DNA of 44,356 bases from a bacterium (GTDB lineage: Bacteria; DRYD01): NCBI GenBank assembly GCA_030549815.1, contig JAUQQQ010000008.1, forward strand, positions 1 to 44,356. The letters run 5' to 3'. This document shows positions 33,919 to 42,976 of this stretch, in pieces. Numbering within the stretch: position 1 is the first letter of the stretch; every line of letters begins with the position of its first letter. The notes beneath the pieces are model-generated. The model was not told where the DNA came from. It saw nothing but the letters and a program-made list of their open reading frames with translations, and ran no database searches. The position numbers and the translations under genes are program-made.

Positions 33919-35244
33919 ATGATTAACACAAAGGTAAATTTACCTTGTTTCTTTATGATTTGTACCAATGAAACAGAAAAAGAATGTTTGCAAAAGGAGC
34001 TGTTTGGCGATAGAAAATGGCGACTACCACACCTAAAATCCATAAAAAGGGGGGATATCGGTTTTCTGTTGAACATTACTAAAGACGAACTTCTTGGAAT
34101 TTTTGTAGCAGAAAGTGAAGCACAGATTAGTATTGACCCAAATGCTTGGAATGGAAAATTTCCTTCTCAGGTTAAAGTAAAACTAATTGGAGAATTACAG
34201 AGAATTCCTAATGCTTCGAAGGAATTGGAGAGAATCGTTCGGCTTAAAGAAGTAAAAAAGAAAATAAAAAATGGGACAATAAAAATCACTTATATGGTTC
34301 CTGCAGAAAACACTTATGGTCCAGATATTACTAATAGGGTATTATCTTTGTTTAAATTGTCAGAGGAATTGGAAAAATATTTTAAAGCAGCTTCACAAGA
34401 AGTAGAGATTGGTGTATTTTCTGAGTATAGGTTGGATGATGTCGCTGGTTTAGACGAAGTGAAGGATTTTATATATCAGCGAATTATAGCACCGTTTGAA
34501 GATGAGGAAATTGCTTATAGATTGGGGCTACGCATAGGTGGGGGTGTTTTACTTTTTGGGCCTCCAGGTACAGGAAAAACACTTATAGCAATGGCAATTG
34601 CCAATCACATTCAGGCAAAGTTCATAGAGATAAGTCCTTCTATTATCATAGGTTATCCAGGTGAAGCTGAGAAGAAAATAGAGAATATCTTTTCGTCGTT
34701 AGAAAAAGAGCCACGTGCTGTAGTTTTTCTTGATGAAGCAGAATGGATTTTATGCAGGCGTGAAGAGCAAACGTCGTCAGTAATGCAAAGAGTAACACCT
34801 GTTCTTTTAGTTCAGTTAGGTAGGATATTCAAGCAAAAAAAGAAGCCCATAGTTATCATTGCTGCAACTAATAGACCGGAAATGATAGATCCTGCTTTTT
34901 TACGGCCAGGAAGATTTGATAAAATTTTTTACGTTCCCTTGCCAGATAAAAAGGCAAGAGAGAAAATTATAGAAATACACTTACAAAATAGAGAAAATGA
35001 GTTAAAAAAGGATGATATAGCAGAAATTGCAGACAAACTGGAAGGTTATTCAGGTGCAGATATAGCTCATATTGTTGAAGAGGCAGCATATAACGCTTTT
35101 AAGAGAAGGAAAACTCAAAATGCTAAAATAACAAAAGAAGATATAATAAAAGTTATTGAACAAACTACACGATCAATTACGGCGCAAGAAGTAGAAAGAA
35201 TAGAAAAGTGGGCAACGGGGTATAGAATACCAAAAATAAAATAA
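33919..35244 (+). CDS. DCD-like domain fused to a AAA+ ATPase
   Basis: A 441-residue protein with two parts. Residues ~8-100 match the layout of the DCD (Development and Cell Death) domain: CFFMICTNETEKECLQKELF, RLPHLKSIKRGDIGFLLNI, LLGIFVAESEAQISIDP and WNGKFPSQVKVKL. These parallel the plant hallmarks xQLFGLP, LFLYN, GIFEA and FPAQV. Residues ~180-430 are one Cdc48/Vps4-like AAA domain: VAGLDEVKDFI, Walker A GPPGTGKT (214-221), Walker B FLDEAE (D272, E273), NRPEMIDPAFLRPGRFDK with the arginine finger region, and a C-terminal helical lid. Start ATG follows AAGGAGGT closely, the best ribosome site in the island. It ends the mod-AAA-res run, so a role in the same defence island is inferred. 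Confidence 0.82.
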   Translation: MINTKVNLPCFFMICTNETEKECLQKELFGDRKWRLPHLKSIKRGDIGFLLNITKDELLGIFVAESEAQISIDPNAWNGKFPSQVKVKLIGELQRIPNASKELERIVRLKEVKKKIKNGTIKITYMVPAENTYGPDITNRVLSLFKLSEELEKYFKAASQEVEIGVFSEYRLDDVAGLDEVKDFIYQRIIAPFEDEEIAYRLGLRIGGGVLLFGPPGTGKTLIAMAIANHIQAKFIEISPSIIIGYPGEAEKKIENIFSSLEKEPRAVVFLDEAEWILCRREEQTSSVMQRVTPVLLVQLGRIFKQKKKPIVIIAATNRPEMIDPAFLRPGRFDKIFYVPLPDKKAREKIIEIHLQNRENELKKDDIAEIADKLEGYSGADIAHIVEEAAYNAFKRRKTQNAKITKEDIIKVIEQTTRSITAQEVERIEKWATGYRIPKIK

Positions 35245-35246
35245 GG

Positions 35247-36332
35247 TTAAAGTATAGAAAATTTATTTGATGTCATTTTTTCTATAATTTTTTCCCATCC
35301 AATATTTTTTTGTTCTATGGTTTTTTTAGCGTTTTGTCCCATTTTTTCTGCTTCTTTTTTATGTTTAAACAAGTAATCCATAGCTTCTGCTATTGATTGT
35401 GGTGTTGGATCTACAACTAATCCATTAAAATTGTGTTCGACGAATTCTAACGGACCACCACTATCTTTACAAGTTATAACAGGCTTGGATGAATAAAAAG
35501 CTTCTAATGTAATATATCCGTAATCTTCATCAAATGGGGTAAATAAAATTGCTAAACATTTTGAATAAAGTTCTATCTTTTTTTCCTCTTCTACAAAATC
35601 CAATATTTCTAACTTTTCAACAATTTGCTTTTCTTTCAGCAGTGGTTCTATTTTTTTTCTAAAATACTTTTCATCTTTTTGTCCTGCTATGACAAGTTTA
35701 TAATTTTCTTTTGTGTGTTTTAAAGCTGAGATTACTAAATCTTGCCTTTTATTTGTTGCTAACCTGCTTGGTAAAAAGAAGAAGTTTTCTTGGCTTTGAG
35801 AGAAGTATTTTTCTTTATTTGGTAAAGGAGGATATAAAACTTCAGCATTAATGCCATTGAACTTTTCCAATCTATTTTTTACATTATTTGATATAGCGAA
35901 GACTTTTTTACATTCTTTTAGGAAAATATTGTCATATTGAATTATCTTTTCTCTTAATTTCAGATATTTTTCTTTGTTTCTACGTAATATATTAAATTCT
36001 GTGTCCCATAATTCATAAAGATATCTTATGTGGTGCATGAACCATACAATTTTGTTATGATGTTTTATCGCATAGCTAAAAGGTCTTGAGGTTATTGCTA
36101 AATCTCCGTAATCAAATTTAAGCTTTCTTAATCCTTCTATTTGTTCTTCTAACAGGTTAGGGTTTATTGAAAAAGGAATAAAAATTTTTTCTACTTCAAA
36201 GTATTTAGACAACTCATTTTCTAAAGAATTGATAAATACACTATCCCCGCCATAGATAAAGGGATCTTTTGTTGATACTAAAAGGATTTTCCTTACTTTT
36301 TTAAAGACTGTTAATACTTTTTTAAGAAACAT
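35247..36332 (-). CDS. Glycosyltransferase family 4-like protein
   Basis: A 361-residue GT-B glycosyltransferase. The N-terminal part contains YGGDSVFINSLENELSKYF and MHHIRYLYELWDTE. The C-terminal donor domain has FFLPSRLATNKRQDLVISAL, YKLVIAGQKDEKYF, and FTPFDEDYGYITLEAFYSSK with SGGPLEFVEHNFNGLVVDP, the EX7E-type segment and its following loop. It probably acts in envelope polysaccharide synthesis along with wecB upstream. Its ATG overlaps the ddl stop by one base (TAATG). It converges with the DCD-AAA+ gene with a two-base gap. Confidence 0.9.
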   Translation of the reverse strand: MFLKKVLTVFKKVRKILLVSTKDPFIYGGDSVFINSLENELSKYFEVEKIFIPFSINPNLLEEQIEGLRKLKFDYGDLAITSRPFSYAIKHHNKIVWFMHHIRYLYELWDTEFNILRRNKEKYLKLREKIIQYDNIFLKECKKVFAISNNVKNRLEKFNGINAEVLYPPLPNKEKYFSQSQENFFFLPSRLATNKRQDLVISALKHTKENYKLVIAGQKDEKYFRKKIEPLLKEKQIVEKLEILDFVEEEKKIELYSKCLAILFTPFDEDYGYITLEAFYSSKPVITCKDSGGPLEFVEHNFNGLVVDPTPQSIAEAMDYLFKHKKEAEKMGQNAKKTIEQKNIGWEKIIEKMTSNKFSIL

Positions 36333-37330
36333 TAACTTCGTTCAATTTGCAGTTTCCTTATGTTATTTTCTATTATTATTTTTAGTAATTCTTCGAATTT
36401 AATTCCTGTTTTTTCTGCTTCTTGTGGCAATAATGATACTTCTGTAAAGCCAGGAATGGTATTAACTTCAAGAAAATATAGTTTATTTTCCTTTGTTATT
36501 CTATAATCTATTCTTACTGCATCTTTGAATCCCATATATTCAAAAATTCTTTTTGATATATTTTTTAAGTATTCAAGAGCTGTTTCTTCTAAGTTTGGTG
36601 GTATAATGTGGTTTATTTTTTTTGTATATTTGTTTTCATAGTCAAATAGTTTACTTTCTTTTAGTTCTAATTCGCAGGGTTCTAATGGCATGGTTTCATC
36701 ATCTTTTTTTATAACACCAACAGTTATTTCTCTTCCTTCTATGTATTCTTGTATTAATGATATTTGAGGGTCTTCTTTAAATGATTTTTCTAACGCTTTT
36801 TCTAATGATTTTTCTAAATCCTTTATATTTTCGATAATGCTTAATCCTACGCTGCTTCCCGAAAAATTAGGTTTTACTATTAAGGGGGGATATAAAAAAT
36901 GTTGTTTCATTTTTTCTAAAACAAAATCTATTCCTCTTTTTTCATATTCTTCTTTTTTTACATAAACTGTATTAGGAATAAAAAGATTGACAATGTTGTT
37001 TTCTTTGATAAATTTTTCTATAACCAAATTTGTTAAGTATTTATTCATTCCTATCATACTTGTTACGGAGTTTGAAAAAGAAAAGGGTATGTTAAGGGTT
37101 TCTAAAAAAGTTTGTATGACACCATCTTCTCCATTCTTTCCATGTAGAACGATAAAAACAAAATCGTAATGATTATCAAGGATCTTCCTATAAAAATCTC
37201 TAAAATCATTGAGAACGTATTTTTCTACATTTTTATAGATTGATTGTAGTTTATTAAATACATTTTCACCGGATTTTATGGAAATTTCTCTTTCGGAGGA
37301 TAATCCCCCCATTACTACCAAGATTTTCAT
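36332..37330 (-). CDS. ddl: D-alanine--D-alanine ligase
   Basis: Makes D-Ala-D-Ala for peptidoglycan. The 332-residue ATP-grasp protein begins KILVVMGGLSSEREISIKSG and has HGKNGEDGVIQTFLETLNIP, the ATP-grasp loop KPNFSGSSVGLSI, EYIEGREITVGVI and the metal/ADP site VNTIPGFTEVSLLPQEAEKT. The usual MDKxxSK segment reads MNKYLTNL, a mild divergence. It overlaps tlyA by ATGA. Together with wecB it shows the organism builds a peptidoglycan-containing envelope. Confidence 0.95.
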   Translation of the reverse strand: MKILVVMGGLSSEREISIKSGENVFNKLQSIYKNVEKYVLNDFRDFYRKILDNHYDFVFIVLHGKNGEDGVIQTFLETLNIPFSFSNSVTSMIGMNKYLTNLVIEKFIKENNIVNLFIPNTVYVKKEEYEKRGIDFVLEKMKQHFLYPPLIVKPNFSGSSVGLSIIENIKDLEKSLEKALEKSFKEDPQISLIQEYIEGREITVGVIKKDDETMPLEPCELELKESKLFDYENKYTKKINHIIPPNLEETALEYLKNISKRIFEYMGFKDAVRIDYRITKENKLYFLEVNTIPGFTEVSLLPQEAEKTGIKFEELLKIIIENNIRKLQIERS

Positions 37331-38100
37331 ACTTCTTTTATATAATACACTAAAAATTCGACATTACCTTTATCCCCTTTTATTGGAGATTTTATAACTT
37401 TTATAAATTTGAACCCTTGTTTTCTAATTGTTCTTAAGGTTCTCAGTAATACGGAAAACATTTTTTTATTGTCTTTTAAAACTCCCTTTTTTAAGAATTT
37501 CAATTCATTTTTTTGTAATTCAAAATTGGGTTTAATAAGAATGACAATATGTATTGGCTTGCCGAATTTTATTTTACTAATTGATTGTGTTATTAATGTA
37601 CAACTTATAAATGAAACATCTATTGTTATTATTTCAATTTTATTTAATATTTCTTGCAATATTTTATTTTCGAAGAGTTTTTCTAAATTTCTTGCATTGA
37701 ACTCTTCTATGTTAATAACGTTGGGATTATTGAGTAGTTTGGGGTGTAGTTGATTTTTACCGTTGTCTAATGCAATCACTAATTTGGCTCCATGTTTTAA
37801 TAGGCAATCTGTGAATCCTCCTGTTGATGCTCCTATATCCAAACAAACTTTATCATCTACTCTTAACCCTATTTTTGAAAATTCATCTAATGCCGCTTTA
37901 AGTTTATATCCTCCTCTTGAAACAAATTCTTCTTCCTGTATTACATTGATATTTGTGTTAATATCGAATTTTTGTGCTGGTTTATATAATACTTTCCCCT
38001 CAACTAATACTTTTCCATCAAGTATTAATTTTTGTGCTTTTACTCTCGAATCTACAAGTTTTTTTATGACTAATAACTCATCTAACCGATATTTTCCCAT
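37327..38100 (-). CDS. tlyA: TlyA-family rRNA 2'-O-methyltransferase
   Basis: Predicted ribosomal RNA cytidine 2'-O-methyltransferase, 257 residues. An N-terminal S4 RNA-binding domain (RLDELLVIKKLVDSRVKAQK and DGKVLVEGKV) is followed by FVSRGGYKLKAALDEF and an FtsJ-like methylase with SAM motif LDIGASTGGFTDCLLKHGA, ALDNGKNQLHP and TIDVSFISCT. The gene overlaps bioY by 19 bases and ddl by four. Confidence 0.94.
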   Translation of the reverse strand: MGKYRLDELLVIKKLVDSRVKAQKLILDGKVLVEGKVLYKPAQKFDINTNINVIQEEEFVSRGGYKLKAALDEFSKIGLRVDDKVCLDIGASTGGFTDCLLKHGAKLVIALDNGKNQLHPKLLNNPNVINIEEFNARNLEKLFENKILQEILNKIEIITIDVSFISCTLITQSISKIKFGKPIHIVILIKPNFELQKNELKFLKKGVLKDNKKMFSVLLRTLRTIRKQGFKFIKVIKSPIKGDKGNVEFLVYYIKEV

Positions 38101-38642
38101 TTTGTTTTAATTTTCTCAATAATCAATGAGGCCAAGGATATTTTTGCCAAATCTCCGATAATAAATGGTAATATTCCTAATTTTATGCTGTTTTCTATTC
38201 CTACAAATAATGATAATTGGAGAATGCCAAAAAAGTATATAACTATGTTTCCAAGAAGTAGGATAAAAAAGATTCGAATGAATAGATTTTTATTAGGTAA
38301 GATTGATTGGTTTTTTAGAAGACTTCCTATAAGGAATGTTGCAAAAATAAACCCTAATAAGTATCCTCCTGTTGGACCTAACAGAACTTGTATACCTCCT
38401 TTGTAATTTGCGAATACTGGTAATCCTGCTATACCTTCAAGGATATAAGATATAACTACAAATGTCCCATATTTAGGACCTGCAATCGATGCAATCAGAA
38501 ATATACCTAACGTTTGTAATGTCATTGGAACGGGATTTAAGGGAATACTTATTTGAGAACACACGATTAGAAATATGTTAAGAATTACTAAAACTGCTAT
38601 TTTGTAAGCGAAGGATAAATTATCTATTGCTCCTGATAGCAT
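38082..38642 (-). CDS. bioY: Biotin transporter BioY (ECF S component)
   Basis: Substrate-binding membrane subunit for biotin uptake, 186 residues with about six helices. The family signature is IPLNPVPMTLQTLGIFLIAS, followed by GPKYGTFVVISYILEGIAGL and GPTGGYLLGFIFATFLIG. No ECF ATPase or EcfT gene is nearby, so it either uses shared ECF modules or acts alone. A strong GGGAGG site lies inside the upstream recO-like gene, which it overlaps by 23 bases. Confidence 0.94.
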   Translation of the reverse strand: MLSGAIDNLSFAYKIAVLVILNIFLIVCSQISIPLNPVPMTLQTLGIFLIASIAGPKYGTFVVISYILEGIAGLPVFANYKGGIQVLLGPTGGYLLGFIFATFLIGSLLKNQSILPNKNLFIRIFFILLLGNIVIYFFGILQLSLFVGIENSIKLGILPFIIGDLAKISLASLIIEKIKTKWENIG

Positions 38643-39183
38643 GATTCCTTACCTCCCTTAAAGTGTCTTCTAATAATGATTTTGAGTTTATATCAACATT
38701 TGTAAGTATTTCTAATTTTTGTATTTTTTCTGTTATTGTTAAATTTTCATCTATTTGATATCCTAACATTTGGATAAATGCATTGATGAATTTTTCGAAA
38801 TTTTTCTCAATTTGGTTATGGTTGTTTGATTTATCAAGGTAATTAAGGAAAGACAATGTGAGTTTAAAAATTTGGTTTTCCCTGTGGTTTTCCGGCAATG
38901 TTTTCCTTATTATTTCTAATATTATTTGAGATAAAATTTTTTTGTAGAAAGAGTTTCTGATGTTTTCAAAATAGTTTATTACGGTATATTGTTTTATAAA
39001 AGCGTATTCCTTGTTTGTTTTTGTTTGGAATGAAATTAGGTTAAGGGTATCCAATTTTAGGTTTTTTATTTTGTAAGGGTAGATGAATTTGGTTAATCCT
39101 GAATTTTTGCAAAAGATGTATAATAGATTTCCTTTGAGGATTTTTGTTTTTTCAATGATTATTCCTGTTAAATATTTATACAT
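38620..39183 (-). CDS. recO: RecO-like DNA repair protein
   Basis: A 187-residue protein whose layout fits RecO: an N-terminal OB-fold-like part (YLTGIIIEKTKILKGNLLYI then KNSGLTKFIYPYKI) and a helical part with FEKFINAFIQMLGYQIDE, which matches RecO's FxxxLLxxLGY segment. It is shorter than typical RecO (~240) and lacks the four-cysteine zinc motif, as do some bacterial RecO proteins. RecR is encoded at 4041-4652, which supports a RecFOR-type pathway. The start overlaps the wecB stop by eight bases. Confidence 0.62.
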   Translation of the reverse strand: MYKYLTGIIIEKTKILKGNLLYIFCKNSGLTKFIYPYKIKNLKLDTLNLISFQTKTNKEYAFIKQYTVINYFENIRNSFYKKILSQIILEIIRKTLPENHRENQIFKLTLSFLNYLDKSNNHNQIEKNFEKFINAFIQMLGYQIDENLTITEKIQKLEILTNVDINSKSLLEDTLREVRNHAIRSNR

Positions 39184-40315
39184 TTTTTCTTGTTTTAATT
39201 TTTCCTTTATTTTCTTGGAATGGATGGTATATATTATTTACGAGGATGTTGAAAATTCTTTTTGATGCTAATCCATCACCATATGGGTTTGGAGCATTTG
39301 ATTTTTGTAATTTTTGTTTATGATTAAGGTATTTTAATGTTTTTGATATTATTGATTTTTTTTCTGTGCCAGCAATGATGATGAATTTATGTTTTATTCC
39401 TTCTGGTCTTTCTGTTTTATTTCTAACTACCAAGCAAGGTGTTCTAAAGGTGGGGGCTTCCTCTTGTATCCCTCCAGAATCCGTTATTATCAACTTTGCA
39501 TTCTTTATTAAACTTAACATTGTTAAATAGTCCACGGGTTCTATTAGATTTATGTTTCTGTTTTTTGATAGTATTTCAAAAGCGGGTTTTCTTACATTTG
39601 GATTGTAATGGACGGGGAATATTATTTTTAATTTTGTAAAATATTGTATTACATTTATTGCTTCCAATATTGATAGCATTGTTTTGCCAAATGATTCCCT
39701 TCTGTGTACCTCCACTAATATGAAATTATTTTTTTCTACGTTGAATTTTTTTTCTATATCTACTGTGTCAATTAGTTTACTTATTGATAATAGGGCATCA
39801 ACAACAGTATTTCCTGTTATAAAGACGTTCTCTTTTATGTTTTCTTTGTATAGATTTCGTGCTGATAATTTTGTAGGACAAAAATGATAATCTCCTACTA
39901 CACTTATTAATCTTCTGTTTATTTCTTCTGGAAATGGTTGATGCTTATCAAAGGATCGCAAGCCTGCTTCTATATGGCAAACTTTTATATTTAGGTAAAA
40001 GGATGCAAGTGATACTATGAAAGCTGTTGTTGTGTCACCTTGCACAAATACGAAATCTGGTTGTATATGAGAAAGAAAATCTTTTATCTTGGACATAACA
40101 TTTATTGATATATCAAAAAGGTCTTGGTTAGGTTTCATGATGTCGAGGTCAAAATCGAAGTTAATGTTAAAAACTTGGTTTGCCATGTTAAGTAGCTCTT
40201 TGTGTTGTGAGGTTGATAAGACTATTGTTTCTTGGTTATTTTGTTGGAATTCTTTTATTACGGGTGCAGTTTTTATTAATTCTGGCCGTGTCCCCACAAC
40301 AAAACAATACCTCAT
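39176..40315 (-). CDS. wecB: UDP-N-acetylglucosamine 2-epimerase (non-hydrolysing)
   Basis: Interconverts UDP-GlcNAc and UDP-ManNAc for surface polysaccharides. The 379-residue GT-B-fold protein begins CFVVGTRPELIKTAPVIKEF and has FVQGDTTTAFIVSLASFYL, HIEAGLRSFDKHQPFPEEIN, VTGNTVVDALL-like FITGNTVVDALL, VEVHRRESFG and ITDSGGIQEEAPTFRTPCLV with RPEG. All substrate-binding motifs are intact. It leads a six-gene minus-strand run. The 146-base gap 40316-40461 contains two TTAACAAT motifs and AT-rich sequence that should hold divergent promoters. Confidence 0.95.
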   Translation of the reverse strand: MRYCFVVGTRPELIKTAPVIKEFQQNNQETIVLSTSQHKELLNMANQVFNINFDFDLDIMKPNQDLFDISINVMSKIKDFLSHIQPDFVFVQGDTTTAFIVSLASFYLNIKVCHIEAGLRSFDKHQPFPEEINRRLISVVGDYHFCPTKLSARNLYKENIKENVFITGNTVVDALLSISKLIDTVDIEKKFNVEKNNFILVEVHRRESFGKTMLSILEAINVIQYFTKLKIIFPVHYNPNVRKPAFEILSKNRNINLIEPVDYLTMLSLIKNAKLIITDSGGIQEEAPTFRTPCLVVRNKTERPEGIKHKFIIIAGTEKKSIISKTLKYLNHKQKLQKSNAPNPYGDGLASKRIFNILVNNIYHPFQENKGKIKTRKNV

Positions 40316-40461
40316 AATATATCATTTCAATACTACTTTTTACTTGCCTGTTTTTTATGATCAATTTTTTTAAAATTATTAACAATTTTTTTATTAATTT
40401 TTAACAATGTTTTGAGGAAAATAAATGATTTTCTTAGAAATTAAAAAAGGGGTGAATAAAA

Positions 40462-41989
40462 ATGGAAAAAAGAGGGATGATGTTGTATTTATGGCTTTCC
40501 TTATTTACTGTTTTTGTTAGTTTTTTTAGTATAATATTGTTTAATTATGTAGGTGCGGATATAAAAGCTGTAAGAAGTTTATATTTAACAAGTAGAAAAC
40601 ATTTTGATTATCGTTCGATTGCAATGGTATTAGCAGAGATGTATAAGGAAACAGGAAGAACAAATGGAAACTATATAACAAACTTGGCAGGAGTAAGATA
40701 TAATATTGATTATCGAATAAGAAGATTAACGGATACAGATATAATGGTTGAATTAATAAAAAATAATGAGGTAGTAGGAAGGAGCATAGTAAGGATTAGG
40801 AATAAGTTCGATAATTTAGCTTTGATAACAACAGATGATAATGTTAATCTGCAGGGTAGTGATTATTATTCATCAGGATGGATAATGGGTAATAGAGTAA
40901 ATGTGCAAGGGGGGGGTGTATAGTAATAGTAAGAGGATGTTGAGTTGGGGAGTAATAAGACCGGATACGATAGTAAATGGAAAAGGAGGATTTAATGAGG
41001 AAAATTTAAAAGAATTGCAAAAATACACAAATTTTGCATCCTATGGAGACTATAGACAAACTCTCCTTTCATACTATAACCAACTGTATGATCAAATGAG
41101 CAATATGGCAAAAAATTACAATGGGATGGAAAATTACTACAATGTTAATGGGATAAGTCCAAATCATCCACACAATTTTATCCAACTTACACCATCCGGA
41201 ATTTTGTACATAAAGAGAACTAATTTGTATCAAAAAATTGTATTGAGAATGGTAGGTAGTATTGATTATCAAGAAATAGATATAATGGGGCTTGATTATG
41301 GTGGTAGGGTAATAAATTTGGCAAGATTTAGTTTTTACGATAGTGGAGGCAATAGAGTGCCTTTAACTTATTCTGTTTCTGTGCCTTATGGAAGTGTGTT
41401 GATTTCTAATCAACAGGAAATTATGAATGCTAACGGGAATTTTATTTCGCTTAGAACTACAGATGCGATTTATAATTTTTACCCGAACTACTATATATTT
41501 ATATTTAAGTTGTAATGGAAATCCAAATGTTGATACTGTTATAAGGTTTTCGACACAACTAAAACCTGTAATGATTATATATTCAGAAATGCCAATTGAT
41601 ATAGTGGGTTTTAGGGAAAATGATATTAATAATCGTTTTAACATTTCTCCTTCTATTGCTGCTAATTTTAGTTATGTTTCGCAACAAATATTAGTTTTGA
41701 CTAAGCAGACTGTTACGATTCAGGATGATATATTTTATGAAGGAACACTTACAGAGGGTCAGATTGTTAATATTATAAAGTTTCTAATGGAAGAAGTAGA
41801 AATATTTGTATATTTGGGTCGTTTCAGGCAGCAAATATGGATTTGCTAAATGAAAATATTGGTAAATACTTTGTAAGTGATAACAGATTAACAACAAAAG
41901 ATCCGAGTATAAAACTTGTGCCGAATTTAACTACTGATAGTTTATATTTAAACACGCTTACTCCTGTTTTTACCGAGGTTATAAAATGA
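40462..41989 (+). pseudogene. Type IV pilus PilX-like protein, broken by three 1-base frameshifts
   Basis: One gene of about 508 codons can be rebuilt across three frames. Piece 1 (40462-40923) has an N-terminal membrane segment LYLWLSLFTVFVSFFSIILF after KRG, like PilX/GspK-type minor pilins without the +5 glutamate. It runs out of frame at a G8 tract (40909-40916); G7 restores VNVQGGVYSNSKRML. Piece 2 then reads to 41515, with a switch best placed at T5 (41476-41480). Piece 3 reads to 41849, with a switch near AAA at 41777-41779, after which FGSFQAANMDLLNENIGKY continues to the TGA at 41987-41989. The beta-rich body (NVNLQG, TVTIQDDIFYEGTL) resembles polymer-forming pilus-associated proteins. 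AAGGGGTGA precedes the ATG. Real decay, phase variation or sequencing error are all possible. Confidence 0.75.
40909..40916 (+). repeat. G8 homopolymer at a pilus-gene frameshift
   Basis: Eight guanines in a very AT-rich region, read CAA GGG GGG GGT GTA TAG in the upstream frame. Seven guanines would extend the reading past the stop at 40921-40923. G tracts of this length are classic slippage sites in variable surface genes. Confidence 0.85.
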
Positions 41990-42552
41990 GGAAGAGAAAG
42001 ATAGAAAGGAGGTTGGGAATAACTATAGTTGAAGTAATTATTTCTTTTTCTATTGCACTTATCCTTATAATGGCTTTGTATATGATAGTCTATTGGGGAA
42101 CAAATTATAACCCAGTAAATGAAAAAATAATGTCGATAAATAATATTTTAACATATATACAAGCTGATATGGTGAATAATACTACAAGATATTTTGATTA
42201 TGACAGTAATACAGGAAGAATGTTTCCCAAAGGTAATATAGACAGTATTATTATGGCAAGGTTACAAGAGGGTAGGTATAGGCTTGATTTTATAAAAAGT
42301 ATAAAAGTAGCGAGTTTTGAAAATGAGATAAAGCCGACAGGTGGTAGGTTTGACAATATCTATAGAGTAACGATAATTGTTGAATGGCAACACAAGAATC
42401 AGATAAAAAAATATGATGCTCAGATTATAGTAAGTAGTTATGACTACAAGAAAATAATGGCAAATCAAAGACCTAATGAAACTACACTTACCCTTAGATT
42501 GCCTCAGACATTCGTTAATACAATATATCAGACAACAATAACACGACCATAA
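41986..42552 (+). CDS. Type IV pilin-like / pseudopilin protein
   Basis: A 188-residue protein with a prepilin peptidase site: basic leader MRKRKIERRLG, cleavage after G11, mature start ITIVEVIISFSIALILIMAL with the conserved glutamate at +5 (E16). The globular C-terminal part (~150 residues) is polar and unrecognised; the size fits minor pilins or pseudopilins (PilW/GspJ-like). The ATG overlaps the stop of the reconstructed upstream gene as ATGA, which strongly supports the reconstruction and shows the two are one operon. No pilus assembly ATPase or secretin is in the window. Confidence 0.85.
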   Translation: MRKRKIERRLGITIVEVIISFSIALILIMALYMIVYWGTNYNPVNEKIMSINNILTYIQADMVNNTTRYFDYDSNTGRMFPKGNIDSIIMARLQEGRYRLDFIKSIKVASFENEIKPTGGRFDNIYRVTIIVEWQHKNQIKKYDAQIIVSSYDYKKIMANQRPNETTLTLRLPQTFVNTIYQTTITRP

Positions 42553-42577
42553 TTTTGTATCTCAAAAAAAATTTTAT

Positions 42578-42976
42578 TCAATATTTCTTTGTAAATTCTT
42601 CTAAAAGTTGGATAGATTTTTCAAAATGTTCTTTGTATATTTTTATTCTTTGGTATATTTCTATTGCTATTTCTTCGTTATATATATGTGTTGATGTGTT
42701 TCTATCTTCCAACATATCAAGGAATATTTCATCATTGGGAATTAGTCCTGTTTTGAAAGCAATTTTTATACATTCTCTTGGGCTGCTGCATTCAAAACCA
42801 CTGTATTTAAGAAATATTTTTATGGTTTTCCAAAAGGTATCAAATGTAAATTCAAACCGTTGAATTAAACCATCTCTTTCTAATTCTGTTATATTTTCTT
42901 TATCTAATCCTTCCTTGAGCTTAAGGAATGATTTTTTGAATTTATTTAGTGCTATTATTATTTCTATTTTTTTCAT
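42578..42976 (-). CDS. hepT: HepT-type HEPN toxin
   Basis: A 132-residue HEPN/nucleotidyltransferase-substrate-binding protein (HI0074 type). The RX4HXY motif is complete as RNTSTHIY, with R92, H97 and the modifiable tyrosine Y99. Other family stretches are ERDGLIQRFEFTFDTFWKTI and SPRECIKIAFKTGLI. In characterised MntA-HepT pairs HepT is an RNase whose motif tyrosine is AMPylated by MntA. Its start overlaps the mntA-like gene by 35 bases. It converges with the pilin-like gene. Confidence 0.92.
   Translation of the reverse strand: MKKIEIIIALNKFKKSFLKLKEGLDKENITELERDGLIQRFEFTFDTFWKTIKIFLKYSGFECSSPRECIKIAFKTGLIPNDEIFLDMLEDRNTSTHIYNEEIAIEIYQRIKIYKEHFEKSIQLLEEFTKKY

Noticed and set aside
41427-41849. 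A separate 140-residue gene after the pilus-type gene
   Set aside because: It has no ribosome site, and its sequence is the natural frame-shifted continuation of the upstream gene.
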